Shown: piece by piece, positions 1 to 11,498 of the stretch
Layout: every line of letters starts with the position of its first letter
Position numbering within the stretch: position 1 is the first letter of the stretch
Source: Pyrenopolyporus hunteri
Lineage: Eukaryota > Ascomycota > Sordariomycetes > Xylariales > Hypoxylaceae
DNA length: 64,000 nucleotides
Assembly (NCBI GenBank): GCA_902806595.1
Contig: CADCXC010000037.1
Span: forward strand, 1,674,001-1,738,000
Direction: 5' to 3'
Program-made: the position numbers and the translations under genes
Notes under the pieces: generated by a model
Told to the model about the DNA's origin: nothing
What the model saw: the letters and a program-made list of their open reading frames with translations, nothing else
Database searches by the model: none

Positions 1-2830
1 TGGGCGATCCGTCGCGCGAACTTACGAGCGACGCTTGAGAGCCACCCCACGCTTTGGAGCGTAGGCGAAGTAAGGCCGACAGCGACATGTTATCATCATC
101 AGCCATCATCGCCAGCTGAGCTAAGCCGGGGCTTTGCAGAGGGCCATTATTGTTCGCGCTTTGTGGCACGCCTAAACTCATAATCGAGTTTCTGTTTGAG
201 TACTCGGATCGCTCTGTGATGGGCGTCAAATTCGGTTCGCGTGAGACGATGCGACCCGAGGTACTACGATTGACGCCGCTGGGTCCAAAATAACCGCCAT
301 GAGAATATTGATAGAGGTTTTTCTCACTCAGGGCATTAGCGCTATAATGACTATGCAGCGGCGCCGGTGCTGAATAAAATCCGAATTCTTGTCCATACCA
401 CCCATCGGAGTCATTAGCAAGAGCACTCGCGTTGGCCTCCGCGATTATATCGTCATCGTCAAGTTCGTAGTCATCTAGCCCCGATGACACTCCATTATCA
501 TACTCATAATCATCAAGCCCATCGGTATGGGAAAGGGGGTGGGATGATCCGGACGTCGTCGGCGATGTAACCGTTAACTCGCCGGGCAACGGCGGAGACG
601 AGTCTCTCCGAAACTTGCCGGAAGCTGCGGCTTGATGAGCAGCCGCTGCTAAGGCCGCTTGATAGGCGGCTACCTGGTCCCGACCAGCGGCTTGTAGGGC
701 CGAAGCCGAAGAATGGCGTTCTTCCATACGTGCGAGATTATCTACATTGATCTCCGATTCCACCGGCTTAGACTGTAGTTCAGCACTGAGCGAAGTATGG
801 GCAGTGGATTGTGAGAGGTCAGACTGTGCCGACAGTCTAGAAGTAATATCGGATTCTCGCTTCTTCGCCTCCTCGGCGGCTTTCCTCTGCAATAAAGCGT
901 TGGCGAACAGCCCTGGAATCGGTCGGCCATATTTATCCGTGTCATCGAGATCAAATATGGACTCGTCAAATGCCGAACCGTCTCCTTCTCCGTCAAAATC
1001 GTGAATTAACCCATCGTCAAAATAAAGTTCGTCGTCCTTAGCGAGCCGCCGCGTCGTATCTTCTTGAGGTTGATGGAATGACAATTGGTCAGACGTCTCC
1101 CTAACGGTTTCGAGTCCCTGAATGCCTAGGCCCGTTGCAGCATCCTGTTCAGAAGTCGGCTTCATGGGGACTTCGCCTTGATCCCTAAGCAAAGTGTCCA
1201 AATGCTGCGCAGTACCTAACATCTCTTGAGTCATTACATAGTCGGCGATATTGCCACTGGCGTCTCGGGGTGTAGATGATATTTCAGCACCATGTGAATT
1301 CATTAGCCCCGACACGGGGTTGGATCTCTGAAACACGAAGCCCGCAAAGTTTTCCTGGTCATTATCTGGGTCTTCCATGCCGTCGAGGGTGTCTTCGTCA
1401 AAGTCGGCATTAACACCGGGTATACGCTCCTCGAGGGTATCGTCATAATCCATTGCATCATAATCAAAAGCGTCTTCATCAAAGTCGTCGAAACGAGAAT
1501 CCCGCTGGTCGAGGGGTTCATCTACTTTCTTATCTTGCTGCCGCTGTCGGTGTCGCTCTTCCAGTAACTTCTCCTGCTTGGCAGCACCAATCATATCAAA
1601 ACTAAACCGGGACGACGTACTCTTCATATGCCTGGGTAGCGACGAGAGGAAGTCTCGGTTAGACGCTTCCGACACATTACGAGACAACGTCATGAGCGAG
1701 GGAGGGATTGAGTTCCTCATCTGGCTACGCCGGCTATTTCTAGACTCGGTCTTGGACAAACTGTCTACGGAGTTCCGAGCCTTATGTAAAGACGTAGCAT
1801 CTACCGATACGGTCCGAGAATTCGTCGAAGCCGATCGCGTAGATTGAGAATTGTCGTCTTTAGGAGGGACTGGAGGCGCCCCTACGGGTGATGAATTGTA
1901 ATTCATAACGGCTGATGCGGCGTCCTGACGAGGCTTTTCAGTTCCGGCGTTGGTTAATTCGTTATTCGGTACAGTCTTTCTCGGCCGCGGGGCACTGAAA
2001 TCGTGAACCCGGGTACCCCTTATCCGAGGATCGTACGAGGGTTCCTCCTCATCACGGCCACGTAATGGCAATGTGAGATCCGGTGTATTCTGACTGGTTT
2101 TCCTCCGCAGTAATAATGTTGACATGGGATTCTTCAGGAAGGGGAGGCTTTTCTTGCCCCTCGGAGCGTCTTGAGCCACTGCTGAGCTTTGAGAATTTTG
2201 CGACTCCGCCATCATTCTAGCGCCCGGCGGCCGTTTTCCCGTCGTGGTAACATTCTGAGAGGTAGATGGGATGAAGGAGGTGGCAGCCTTAACGGGCTTG
2301 GAAGTCGGCGGCGGGAGCGTCTGATAGTTGTTCGCGCCAGCATGGGCATTAAACGACGGACGATTTGATGCGTTGGTTGAGTTCTTATTCAAGGAGCCCG
2401 GTCTCAGTGCCTCTTGTTCGCGACGATAGTTCTGCAAAGCTAACCCCCCAATGAACCCGGTACCCTCGTTGTAAGGCGATCGCGGCAAAGGCTTCGATTC
2501 TTCGCGTGATTTCGACTCGAAATTTCCCAGGTCTACCGATAGATCGGAGTCGGTGGACGAGATTCCGGCGATCGGCGGCAAAACTGGTGGTTGATGTTGT
2601 AAAGCCTGCTGTTGAGAATGAGGTTGCGCGGGCTGCGATGGCGGCTGACTATTTCCATGAGCAAACGGGACGGACGCGGCGGACCGTGGTCGAATTTCGG
2701 GAACTGGGACGCCATCTTCGGGGACCAGCCGGCCTGGTTGGAGCGAGGTAGGATCCCATGGACTACTCTCGGGTATAGGAGATGAGGGATTCGACGGGGC
2801 CCGTCTGTGGAAGCGAAGATGTGAGAGCAT
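1..2830 (-). CDS. Large low-complexity protein, C-terminus beyond window (partial)
   Basis: The frame is open from an ATG at 2830 down to base 1 with no stop, giving about 943 residues and no visible intron. The protein starts MLSHLRFHRRAPSNP. It is rich in Ser, Pro, Asn, Gln and Asp, with a Pro/Gln/His tract near residues 70-90. A very acidic stretch (repeated DFDEDAFDYD-like) lies near residues 445-480, and alanine-rich segments occur near 700-740. I see no enzyme motif, signal peptide or membrane segment, so it looks largely disordered. The long intact frame, sensible codon use and ATG at a defined N-terminus make it a real gene; the function is unrecognised. The C-terminal end and stop are outside the window. 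Upstream lies about 1.17 kb of non-coding DNA that serves as its promoter. Confidence 0.85.
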   Translation of the reverse strand, partial: MLSHLRFHRRAPSNPSSPIPESSPWDPTSLQPGRLVPEDGVPVPEIRPRSAASVPFAHGNSQPPSQPAQPHSQQQALQHQPPVLPPIAGISSTDSDLSVDLGNFESKSREESKPLPRSPYNEGTGFIGGLALQNYRREQEALRPGSLNKNSTNASNRPSFNAHAGANNYQTLPPPTSKPVKAATSFIPSTSQNVTTTGKRPPGARMMAESQNSQSSAVAQDAPRGKKSLPFLKNPMSTLLLRRKTSQNTPDLTLPLRGRDEEEPSYDPRIRGTRVHDFSAPRPRKTVPNNELTNAGTEKPRQDAASAVMNYNSSPVGAPPVPPKDDNSQSTRSASTNSRTVSVDATSLHKARNSVDSLSKTESRNSRRSQMRNSIPPSLMTLSRNVSEASNRDFLSSLPRHMKSTSSRFSFDMIGAAKQEKLLEERHRQRQQDKKVDEPLDQRDSRFDDFDEDAFDYDAMDYDDTLEERIPGVNADFDEDTLDGMEDPDNDQENFAGFVFQRSNPVSGLMNSHGAEISSTPRDASGNIADYVMTQEMLGTAQHLDTLLRDQGEVPMKPTSEQDAATGLGIQGLETVRETSDQLSFHQPQEDTTRRLAKDDELYFDDGLIHDFDGEGDGSAFDESIFDLDDTDKYGRPIPGLFANALLQRKAAEEAKKRESDITSRLSAQSDLSQSTAHTSLSAELQSKPVESEINVDNLARMEERHSSASALQAAGRDQVAAYQAALAAAAHQAAASGKFRRDSSPPLPGELTVTSPTTSGSSHPLSHTDGLDDYEYDNGVSSGLDDYELDDDDIIAEANASALANDSDGWYGQEFGFYSAPAPLHSHYSANALSEKNLYQYSHGGYFGPSGVNRSTSGRIVSREPNLTPITERSEYSNRNSIMSLGVPQSANNNGPLQSPGLAQLAMMADDDNMSLSALLRLRSKAWGGSQASLVSSRDGSP

Positions 2831-4001
2831 TCCGGCGGGCTGGATCTAATAAGTTAGATCTTGCAGACAAACGCCGAACATGACTCGGGCGGGAGGATTC
2901 GGACGGCGTTAGGTTCCTGTAGACAGTTGCAATACGTCCGCAGGGATTATTAATGTATTACGCGGCGGGTTCCCCGGGATTGGGGAGATATGGACCTAGT
3001 TCGATCGCTTCCAACGCCGTCGCATACGTGGGAGAAATAGATCGTTACGATATCGAGGATTGAGACGGTCTTGACAGTTTTTCTGAGCTAGAGGCAGCTG
3101 AGGTAGGTACTGTATATATACGAAGAAGAGTGATCAGAGCGACGTAAGAGGCCTGTAAATGAACGTAATGCCAGGATTATCGAGTAGAGGGGCTGGGTTC
3201 GAAGGAATGCGCCGTTGACTTCTATGTCATTATTGGTTGCGAAAAGGTTTAAGCTTGGTAGTTTTTTCTTTTAAAGTGGTTTCCGGGTCAAGTTTTCGAG
3301 TCTCTTTCGGTTTCGCTGATGACACCACACTTAGGTACCAAGTACCTAATGCAACCATCGATAGTGGGAAGGTAACCTAACGCCCTCCCCCCAATCTTGC
3401 CCTGCCGCGTCTAGATATGTATTACAGCCCCGCTAATATTATTCCGCCTACAGCTCGCAAAGCCCGTAAGCTGGCACGTGCGCGTGCGCCTAGGACATTT
3501 AACGGCTAACGCCAAAAACTTGGGAAGTTTAGACGGTTTCCGTCCCGTCGGGTCCAGCTTCCTAGGCGCCTACCCGCACGTACCTATTAGGCGGTAGGTA
3601 GGTACCTAGCAGCCGCCTGGTAGGCAGCCTAGGAGTCACCTACCTTTACCTATATCATCTATTGTAGCAGCATTTCTACGTGGGTGTAATGGGTCTATTA
3701 GGTGAGAAAAGATACGACAGTTCTACACGCCAACAGCGACAGTCTTGGCCCTGTTTAATATATGATCTCCCACTGCTGCTCCTGCTAAGATTCTACTTAA
3801 ACAAGAGCACCACGATCGCAGGATCCTTATCAGATCCAAATTCAGAAAGAATACAATCTCCTGATAACCTTTGCATGTTTCTCATATACAAGTGGTATCC
3901 AAGTCTACTATATACACTATTTTTCTATGAGTTCTGGCCTTTCTTACGCCATTTCCCGCGGTATTACATGATCTACGCCTCTCACGAAAAAGCACGGGAT
4001 G
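2831..4001. other. Intergenic: promoter of the 1-2830 gene and 3' flank of HEM13
   Basis: Between two minus-strand genes. It contains TAGGTACC/CCTAGG tetranucleotide tracts (about 3331-3350 and 3575-3655) and a T-rich run near 3265. A 115-codon open frame at 3680-4027 overlaps the 3' end of the HEM13 frame on the opposite strand, has no recognisable features and is not accepted as a gene. Confidence 0.6.
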
Positions 4002-5260
4002 TTATACCCACTCTTTGGGGTTCTTGAGGACGTCGACAAGTCTCTGCTCCCGACTCCTCGGCTCCGGTTCGTACATATACCGCCACGATGCCGTCAACGG
4101 TAAGCTCATCAGGATACTCTCGACCCTCGAACCGGGGACGTTCAACCCGAACGCCGTGCCACGGTCATGGACCAAGTTGAATTCGACATACCTGCCTCTC
4201 CGCACTTGCTGCCACTCCTTTTCCTTCTCGGTGAAGGGCATGTCCTTCCTCCTCTGAATGATTGGCAGATAAGAAGGCAGAAAGCTCTTTAGGCAGTCCT
4301 GGATAAACGCAAACGTATTGTCGGCGTCGGCCACGGTCTCGTCTAGATCATCGAAGAAGATTCCGCCCACGCCCCTGGACTCACCTCGGTGCGCGTTGCA
4401 GAAATACTCGTCACACCACTTCTTGAACTTGGGATAGTATTCCTTGTTATGCTTGTCGCATGCCTCCTTCAACGTTTTGTGGAAGTGCACCGCATCCTCG
4501 TCAAACAGGTAGCTCGGCGTTAAATCGCTTCCTCCCCCAAACCACCAGGCTTGCGAGGTACCATCCGGTCGCATCGTTTCGAAATACCGGTAGTTCAGGT
4601 GCACAGTCGGCGCCATGGGGTTTCTCGGGTGTAGCACCATGCTTAGTCCAAGGGCGTAGAAGTCGACCTCGTCCGCCTCCGCGATATTCTTGTGGTGGAC
4701 CCTCATCTTCGATATGGCCGGCTTTGGTAAGGTTCCGTACACGACGCTGATATTCACGCCCGCCTTTTCGAATACGTTGCCCTCCTGCAAAACGCAGGAA
4801 ACTCCACCGCCGCCATTTTCCCGGGTCCATGTGTCCTCGCGAAAGCTCTTGCCGTCTATCTTCTCGAGTTCGAAAACGATGGCTTTCTGCTGCTCGCGAA
4901 TGAACTGCTCCATTCGCAAGCGCATCGGCGAATTCTCGTCGACGCCTTTTTCGCGTTTCGTACGCTCGTCGAGCTCGGCGAGTGTGCGCGCGTCGAACTT
5001 GACCGGTTTCTGGGTCGCCTACAGAGACGAACATCCTTGGTTAACTAGGTATTCCAGGATTGCGGAAGGATTTAGCGGGAAGGGATTACCATGGCGTAAA
5101 CTAGACCCGATAACGAAATGGCAGCGATAGCAACTCTGCTAGCCCAGGGTAAGCTATTGGCTTTCCTTGTACCAGCTGTGAAGAACCGTCGAGGAGGGCG
5201 GCCGACTCGTGAGAGCTGCGGTCGTAAGAAGATGAACTGGCCTATTTGCCGTTTCGACAT
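4002..5260 (-). CDS. HEM13: Coproporphyrinogen III oxidase, aerobic (HEM13/CPOX)
   Basis: Two exons, 5260-5090 and 5018-4002, joined across a 71-bp intron (donor GTAATC, acceptor CTGTAG), giving 395 residues. It catalyses oxygen-dependent decarboxylation of coproporphyrinogen III to protoporphyrinogen IX in heme synthesis. The family signature is plain around residues 255-281 (FKKWCDEYF, then HRGESRGVGGIFFDDL), with GGGSDLTP upstream and the ending VDVLKNPKEWV. Exon 1 encodes a basic, Arg-rich presequence followed by a hydrophobic segment (VAIAAISLSGLVYAM). This suggests mitochondrial intermembrane-space targeting as in animals, unlike the cytosolic yeast enzyme; that location is inferred. 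The exon joint ...LVYAM/ATQKPVKFDARTL restores a continuous, family-like sequence. Length fits a mitochondrial CPOX. Confidence 0.95.
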
Positions 5261-6082
5261 GGTGTAACACAGCCGAAAACAAACAGTTTTATAGGGTCAT
5301 ATAGGGTCACGATGGGTTGAGCACGTATAGGAACGAGCTGGCGTATCGTAAGTTTTACCGTAGGGGTCGTAAGATTTAATTGGGACCTCGAGGCTTGATG
5401 CCTTCAATAGTTCGATATTGGAAAACGAACAAGAAAGTTCCTCGGCGGAGGAACGCGACCCCTACGGCAATCAGCGGTGGCGGCCGGCACAGCTTGACCT
5501 GCCCCTCTTCAGCTGCCCACAACTCTCTAGAGACTGTTGCCACCCGGCAAGAGAGGGCGGGGGCGAAGGGGGGCACCGATTGGGGGGGCACCAGTCCCAC
5601 CATTAGCACTATGATGCGCGCTAAAATATTTCGACCAGCCTAGGCTTAGGACCCTTAGGTACATTACGTAGTAGGTCTCTCCCCTATCCCCAGCTGTTTG
5701 GACATTCAAACTGGCGGGGTAGACCTCCTCTACCCCTAACAACCATCATAATGGTCCCTATATGAGGCGTTAAATCAAGCAGGGTTAAGGAAGAAATGAT
5801 ATATATTAGTCGCCCTTAATCGGAGCACTTCAGTAGGATTTCCTTGCTTAGATGCTAAGTTATAGTACCTACCTAGGTAGGTATACTTAACTGCCTCCCT
5901 AGGAAAACGAATCTGATTCCGCAGCTTGGAAGACGTTCACAGTTGGTATCTAGCTGAGGGTCGGAAAACGTAACGACCTTAAGCATCAAGACAACATTCA
6001 TCTAACACAACTTAAGCATGGCCCATCGAAACATCGTAGTCATAACAGGCTGACTATAAGGCTATGTACCGCATGTGACCAA
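5261..6082. other. Intergenic: HEM13 promoter side and 3' flank of next gene
   Basis: Open frames of 62-87 codons at 5376-5742 overlap one another on both strands and look like chance frames. A TACCTACCTAGGTAGGTA-type tract lies at about 5866-5884. No RNA gene or coding homology is recognised. Confidence 0.5.
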
Positions 6083-7143
6083 TTAATCCCTGCGACGCAA
6101 TAGCCTCTTGAGTTGCTCATCTACTTCCGGGTAGTCTGTAGCACTTATAACATCGCGTTCACGTATAAGCTGACGAGGTATATCATTCGGCTCGCGCTCT
6201 GCTCTTTCCCATGGATCGCGATATATCTCGTATACGCCGATAGCATCACTAGGCTCGACGCGTACCCTATTCCTCGGAGACGAGGATAACGGGAGAGGGC
6301 ATGTCGTTGAAGTCCTGTTCTCCGGGGGCAAAGCGATAAAATCAAGCAACTCCTGTTGCTGCTCGTCCAAGAGCTGATATACAAGGTAAGTGCGCCTCGG
6401 TCGCGAAGACTGGAAATAGACGTTAGGCTCATCCTCGTTATCCCAGGCCTTAGAACGGTCGAAAAGCATAACGCCTCCGAGTATCCTGTCCTCCGCCCAG
6501 TACCCCACCGAGTCTCCCACGCCATCGGGATACCGCTCTACAGCAGTAAATCCTGGGTGCGTAAATAGGGTAGGCCATGGTAAAACAGGGAGCCATTCGT
6601 CTCTAGGGCGCTGCCATGAAGTAACCTCTTGGATGGTAAGACCGCTCCCTAGTGAATAATTCAGATCGTGCACACAAGCAGCTTTCTGAAATAAATAGAC
6701 AGCGATCCGGTGAAGGGCAATCGTAGTAAGTTCCAGAAGTCGGAGCTGATACTGCCTCGTGCCAGGCAGCGCAGATTGGTAAGCCTGTAGTAACTAAAGG
6801 CGCGCAAGTTAATAACTCCCACGAATAAACAGGACCGGAAACTTACATTAGCATCAAACTTCAATAAGTCTATATTAAAGCATTTCCTCATCTCTTCCGC
6901 CTCCTCTATAGCACCCGAGCAGAAGTCGTCGTGGGAGTCAATGGGATGTTTAGGGTGTAATTTGTGCTTGTATCGATCCCAGGCAACACGACTTAGGGGA
7001 AGCCCGTCAATAATCTGCGCATACGTCTCTAGAGCGATCTCCGTTGAAAGAACATTGTTAATCGCGCGACTTAATCCATCCCGGTGGCCAACGTCAAGAT
7101 GTTCGAGTAGTCCGTCGGATGACGCCGAATTGAAATAATTCAT
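6083..7143 (-). CDS. Hypothetical protein, two exons, no recognised domain
   Basis: Exons 7143-6847 and 6685-6083 are joined by a 161-bp intron with a perfect GTAAGT donor and TTTCAG acceptor. The joint ...LLKFDAN/KAACVHDLNYS keeps phase and gives 299 residues. It starts MNYFNSASSDGLLEHLDVG. The C-terminal third is charged and Arg-rich and ends LKRLLRRRD. No signal peptide, membrane span or catalytic motif is visible. The middle (WLPVLPWPTLFTHPGF, YWAEDRILGGVMLFDRSKAWD) reads like a folded cytosolic domain and resembles the many short conserved hypothetical proteins of filamentous fungi. Two long frames plus strong splice signals support a real gene; the function is unknown. It is transcribed away from the DUF1996 gene across a 2.3-kb gap. 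Confidence 0.7.
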
Positions 7144-9412
7144 AGCTGATTATATGCTCGTCGTTGCCGGCGTTCACCTAATAGTTCTCGATACCAATAT
7201 ATTGAAAAAGTGAAGTTAATAATTCAAGTACGGCCGGCGTTCGAGCTGTAGGTACTACCTATCAAACGCCAGCGGGGTATAGGTGTAAGGGGTGCTGCTT
7301 GAGGGGAGCCAGGACGACAACCCCTAGTCAAGGTTACGCTTTTCATATTTAATCCCCCGACTTGAACTTCCGTCCAATTCCCTTCTATTTATATGAGTTG
7401 GTAGTCTCGTTCCCCTTCTTGCCATTGTTCATTTATCGTCTCTAAGGTCTTGAGATAAATGTTTTAATAAGTACTTCTTCTCCTATCCGCTCATATCTAT
7501 AAAACACCTATTTAGAAACGCCATGTCTGCGGTTTAGTATTTTATCCCGATATCCTTCGTTGTAACGGTAATGCTATAACCCATTCTTGTGGGGTTATTT
7601 GCTTCTCTGAAGAGGAAGTAAGGGAGGATGCGTTTGCTGTCTATTCCCAACAGACAAGTCGAGAAGAACAACTAACAAAACCATCACTAACTCGAGAACT
7701 CAACTTAGAGTTGATTAGAAGCCATAACCCATATTTATTCTTTAATATACGATCTTATAGGCCATTATCTCCCTAAAACATAATCCGAAATTACTCGTAC
7801 CTGAATACTACGGATCCAGGAGCACATCTTCTACTGTAGCGCTAAGTCGGTCGCCTGTTTCCTTTTAATGTAGGTACAGTACCTTTGAGGCATTAACGAA
7901 TTTCGTATTTACTGGATGTTATGGCTGCTCCCCCATAACCGCCGAATTGAAGGGAGAGGTCCATACATTAACATTTCCGTACCCGATTCGTAGTTGAACC
8001 GACCGAGAATATCTATATTCCAAATTGGGGTCGAGCTTAAGATGTGCGGACAATTCCTCTAACAATTACAGCCATACCCACCTATTTATTCGTCGTAGTC
8101 ATCATCATAGCTTCTACCGTGCAATGATTCATAGGAATATATGCACTTTCGCCACTGTGCAAGTGGTCTACTCACGGGATTACCTACTCATAACGCTTAG
8201 GTACAATGATACTACTTACTCTGAGCCGGTCAGTCCACGTAACAAGATACTTCGCCCCTTTCCCGAGTCCTAGTTTTGTTCAGGGGAAGCCGATGGCGTT
8301 GGTACTCAGATCATTCTCGCGTATCCTGCCGGCGAATTCACGACTTACATCAGGACAGATCCCACGACGTGGTTGTGATTACGCTTCGCTAGCTACTAAC
8401 CCCAGCATAATATTCGGTCGGTGCCTCTAATTGGAGCGAATAAATTCAGTCAATATACATTCATACATCCAGGACCGATTGTGGTCGTAGAGTTCGGTAA
8501 CCCGAACACCCTGGCCATCCTATCTCTCCGCCAAGGAATGAGGCAACGTTAATAAACTTTGAAATTAAAGTAACTATCATGTATTCCCGTGACATATCTT
8601 AGCTACTCACTTAGGGAGACCTTGGGGAGTGGGTATCCTGTCGTAGCCCTTCGTTCAAGAGGCGTTCAACCCACGTGTCAACTCGGCGCCCGGGATTACC
8701 AGACCTGCTGTGATCACTACCGCTTAATAGTGTCGAAATATTGATTTCGAGGCTTCGTTGCTTGCTGTCGAAGGGAGCTTTTAGCGAATTATCGAACCCA
8801 TATCGTCTGTTGAGGCCTATAACTTAGACTAGCTGATCACCCTTTACTGAAACACACGCCAGGTTCTCATATCATAAACCAAATATTGAATCTGAAGGCG
8901 CTGTGTACTCTCCGCATGGTAGATTCCAGAAAATCCTACTTGCATATCACCTCTTCCTGTTCTCCGAGAGCCAGGAATGGGGAAATGCTATGTAATATGT
9001 CGCACCCGGTCAACCTCGCCCACCCTATATATCCCAATATAGAAGAGCATCTGGAGTAGACCAGGACGCGACCCACGGGCACTAGAATACATGTCTATTC
9101 TTGACCAATGAGAAAAGTTTCCCGATAGCTCATAGCAATTCGGATCTGATTATTCCCTCGGTCAAATTCTATTTTGATCGCCTTCTTCGGCACTTGGCCG
9201 AGGAGCAGGGAAGGGCACTTTAACCAGCAGGCAACTTTACCCGGTGACCTTGCCACGACAACCTCAAAAAGGAATGTCGCTCAGAACGCCGTCAGGTATA
9301 AAAAGACTTTGCTGTTCCTTTCCTTGTTCCCCTTGCGGGTTCCGTTCTGATCTACAGTTCAGCTCAAATCTGTCTTGTGTAGATCACTCTCAGCTGCTTC
9401 TCGACCACCAAC
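7144..9412. other. Divergent intergenic region, 2.3 kb
   Basis: Lies between two divergently transcribed genes. Open frames at 8025-8273 and 8206-8430 overlap, are short and show no protein-like signature. I see no RNA gene or transposon terminus. The last 120 bp hold a TATA box and a pyrimidine-rich leader for the DUF1996 gene. Confidence 0.5.
9297..9305 (+). promoter_or_regulatory. TATA box of the DUF1996 gene
   Basis: TATAAAAAG lies about 108 bp upstream of the ATG and is followed by a CT-rich stretch (TTCCTTTCCTTGTTCCCC). This is the usual core-promoter arrangement of strongly expressed fungal secreted-protein genes. Assignment rests on position and match only. Confidence 0.55.
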
Positions 9413-10961
9413 ATGCAGTGGAAGGCTCTCTTCTTAGCCGCTGCGGCGATCCCGCAGCAAGCCGCGGCCCAGTATGCTACGGCAGCAATGATGCGCTTCC
9501 AGTGTTCCAAGTGAGTTCTTGTAAATATAAAATTCTAAACGGTATACGAGAGAACTGTGAATTCTAAGACAGAAGGCAGGCTGGTTATTGAGCGCGTAGA
9601 CCCTCTCGTGAGCCCGGGTCTCATCAAATCGCCGCACATCCACCAAGTCGTCGGTGGAAACTCGTTCAATGCCACGATGACCCCCGTCGAGTACGACCTC
9701 CCGTCCGAATCGACGTGCACGACGTGCTCGTTCAGCGAAGATTTTTCCAACTACTGGACAGCGAACCTGTATTTCAGGGCCCGCAACGGTACCTACAAGC
9801 GAGTGAAGCAGATGGTCAACCTTGTAAGCAAAGCTGCTCCTTCACTACCAGATCTCATCTAACCTTAACTTCTGCAGGGCCTACAAGGCGAAGAGGGCAT
9901 GACTGTCTACTACATCCCGCCCTATGACGGCCACACCAAAGTTACAGCCTTCAAGCCTGTAAGTTAATAAGAAGCCTTGTTCTGTGAGGATATCACCTGA
10001 CAGACATCCAGGGTTTCCGTATGCTCGTCGGCGAGGCTTCGCTGAGAACCGCACAAGGCCAACAGAAGCAGCTCTGCCACCGCTGCTACACCAACGTCAA
10101 CCAGACTCCGTTTGGTGGTGCTCCCTGTGCCGACAGGCAGATGGACACTGCTTCGCTTCCCCCCAAAGTACGTAATATTGAGTGAGATCTAGGGGTCATC
10201 ACTCGTTATATCCCTATACCCTTTGTTATAACATGGTTACTGACTCGTAGTAGGCATGCGCAGGCGGCATCCGTGCTACTATCACGTTCCCAACGTAAGT
10301 ATTCCTCTATGATCGAGTTATCCGTTCCACACAGCCTTTTCCTTCCCCTATTTCGAGATGCGAGGGAAAGGCATAGACTAACTCACCTTTTTAGCTGCTG
10401 GGACGGCAAGAACCTCGACAGCCCGGACCACAAGAGCCACGTAGCATACCCAGCGAGCGGCAGCTTCGAGATGTCCAGCCCGTGCCCGGCTAGTCACCCC
10501 GTGAGGCTACCGCAGGTCATGTACGAAGTCATGTGGGATACGCGAGAGGTAAGTTTCATCATAAGCTCTCGAAACCCCTGAATCTGTTACTGGAGAGAGC
10601 AATTGCTAACTCTTGTCAAAGTTCAATGACCCTTCGATCTGGCCTGAGGACGGCAGCCAGCCGTTCGTGTACAGCATGAACGACTCGACAGGTTATGGCT
10701 GGCACGGCGACTACATGTTCGGCTGGAAGGGCGACGCCCTGCAGCGCGCCCTCGATGCTCGCTGCTCCAACGACAGGTGCTCCCAGCTCAAGACCCAGAC
10801 GCCAGCTCAGGCCACCGCGTGCAAGAAGCAGCCGATAGTCCAAGAGGACGTGGAAGGATGTAAGTTCTAGCATACATTCGATTCAATATCTAAATTTGAA
10901 CGATTGCTAACGTAATATTCTTTCTTTAGGGCTCACTGAACTCCCAACTATGACCATGTAA
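9413..10961 (+). CDS. Secreted DUF1996-domain protein, eight exons
   Basis: Exons 9413-9510, 9580-9823, 9878-9958, 10012-10167, 10254-10294, 10395-10548, 10622-10859 and 10930-10961 give 347 residues; every joint keeps phase and uses GT-AG. Residues 1-20 (MQWKALFLAAAAIPQQAAAQ) form a signal peptide. The mature part carries DUF1996 hallmarks: VDPLVSPGLIKSPHIHQVVGGN, STCTTC, YWTANLYFRA, a CWDGKNLDSPDHKSHVAYP block, and a C-terminal GYGWHGDYMFGW. Many paired cysteines (CHRCYTN, CAGG, SSPC, ARCSNDRC) fit an extracellular disulfide-bonded protein. DUF1996 proteins are common in fungal secretomes, sometimes with WSC domains; no biochemical role is established to my knowledge. There is no GPI signal or WSC module here. 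The gene ends WLTELPTMTM. Confidence 0.9.
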
Positions 10962-11498
10962 AAGAGTTCGTGCACCTTATTGTAAGATCTCGCCTATTTC
11001 TAGCTATGAGCAAGACATAGATACCCCTCCCTTCCGGAGCGAGTCGCTTCGGTTAGAGTTCAAGGCAGCTTGAACATCCATTAGACACCTACCCTAGCTA
11101 GTAAATAGACCCTTCTTTTAAATAGACGATTATTTTCCAGCCTAGATACGTTTTCGTCAGCTAATCCAAATAGAGGAGTGAAAAAACACGGAAAACTTAT
11201 TAACCCATAAGTAATGTTTCGCTGTCGTGATAGTCGTTCCCTACCTACACTCCCACCCAAAGCATACCTTTTCCCAGGATAACATTCAATTGTCAGACCA
11301 GCATGAACTTCGGGGTTTGCGCAAAACCCACAACGCCTAAGCATGTCCATTCCAAGCCTCAACCAATTTTACCCGTTGATTTTGAACCGTCCCATCGCAA
11401 AGCAACGCCCTCCTTTCCCCCTGTCAGAACAGAGGCAATGTTCATTATAATCACTCCCATATACTCCAATCCGTCACGAAGGATATTTTTTAAGATGG
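10962..11498. other. Convergent intergenic region
   Basis: 3' flanks of the DUF1996 gene (+) and the FAR1/MULE-derived gene (-). Short frames at 11081-11611 on both strands are not protein-like. No terminator motif stands out. Confidence 0.5.

Noticed and set aside
3680..4027. 115-codon plus-strand frame overlapping the 3' end of HEM13
   Set aside because: No motif and an odd Leu/Tyr-rich composition, partly antisense to a certain gene; it looks like a chance frame.
4501..5130. Long frames antisense or out of frame to HEM13 (177 and 146 codons)
   Set aside because: Shadows of the true HEM13 coding frame; no independent signals.
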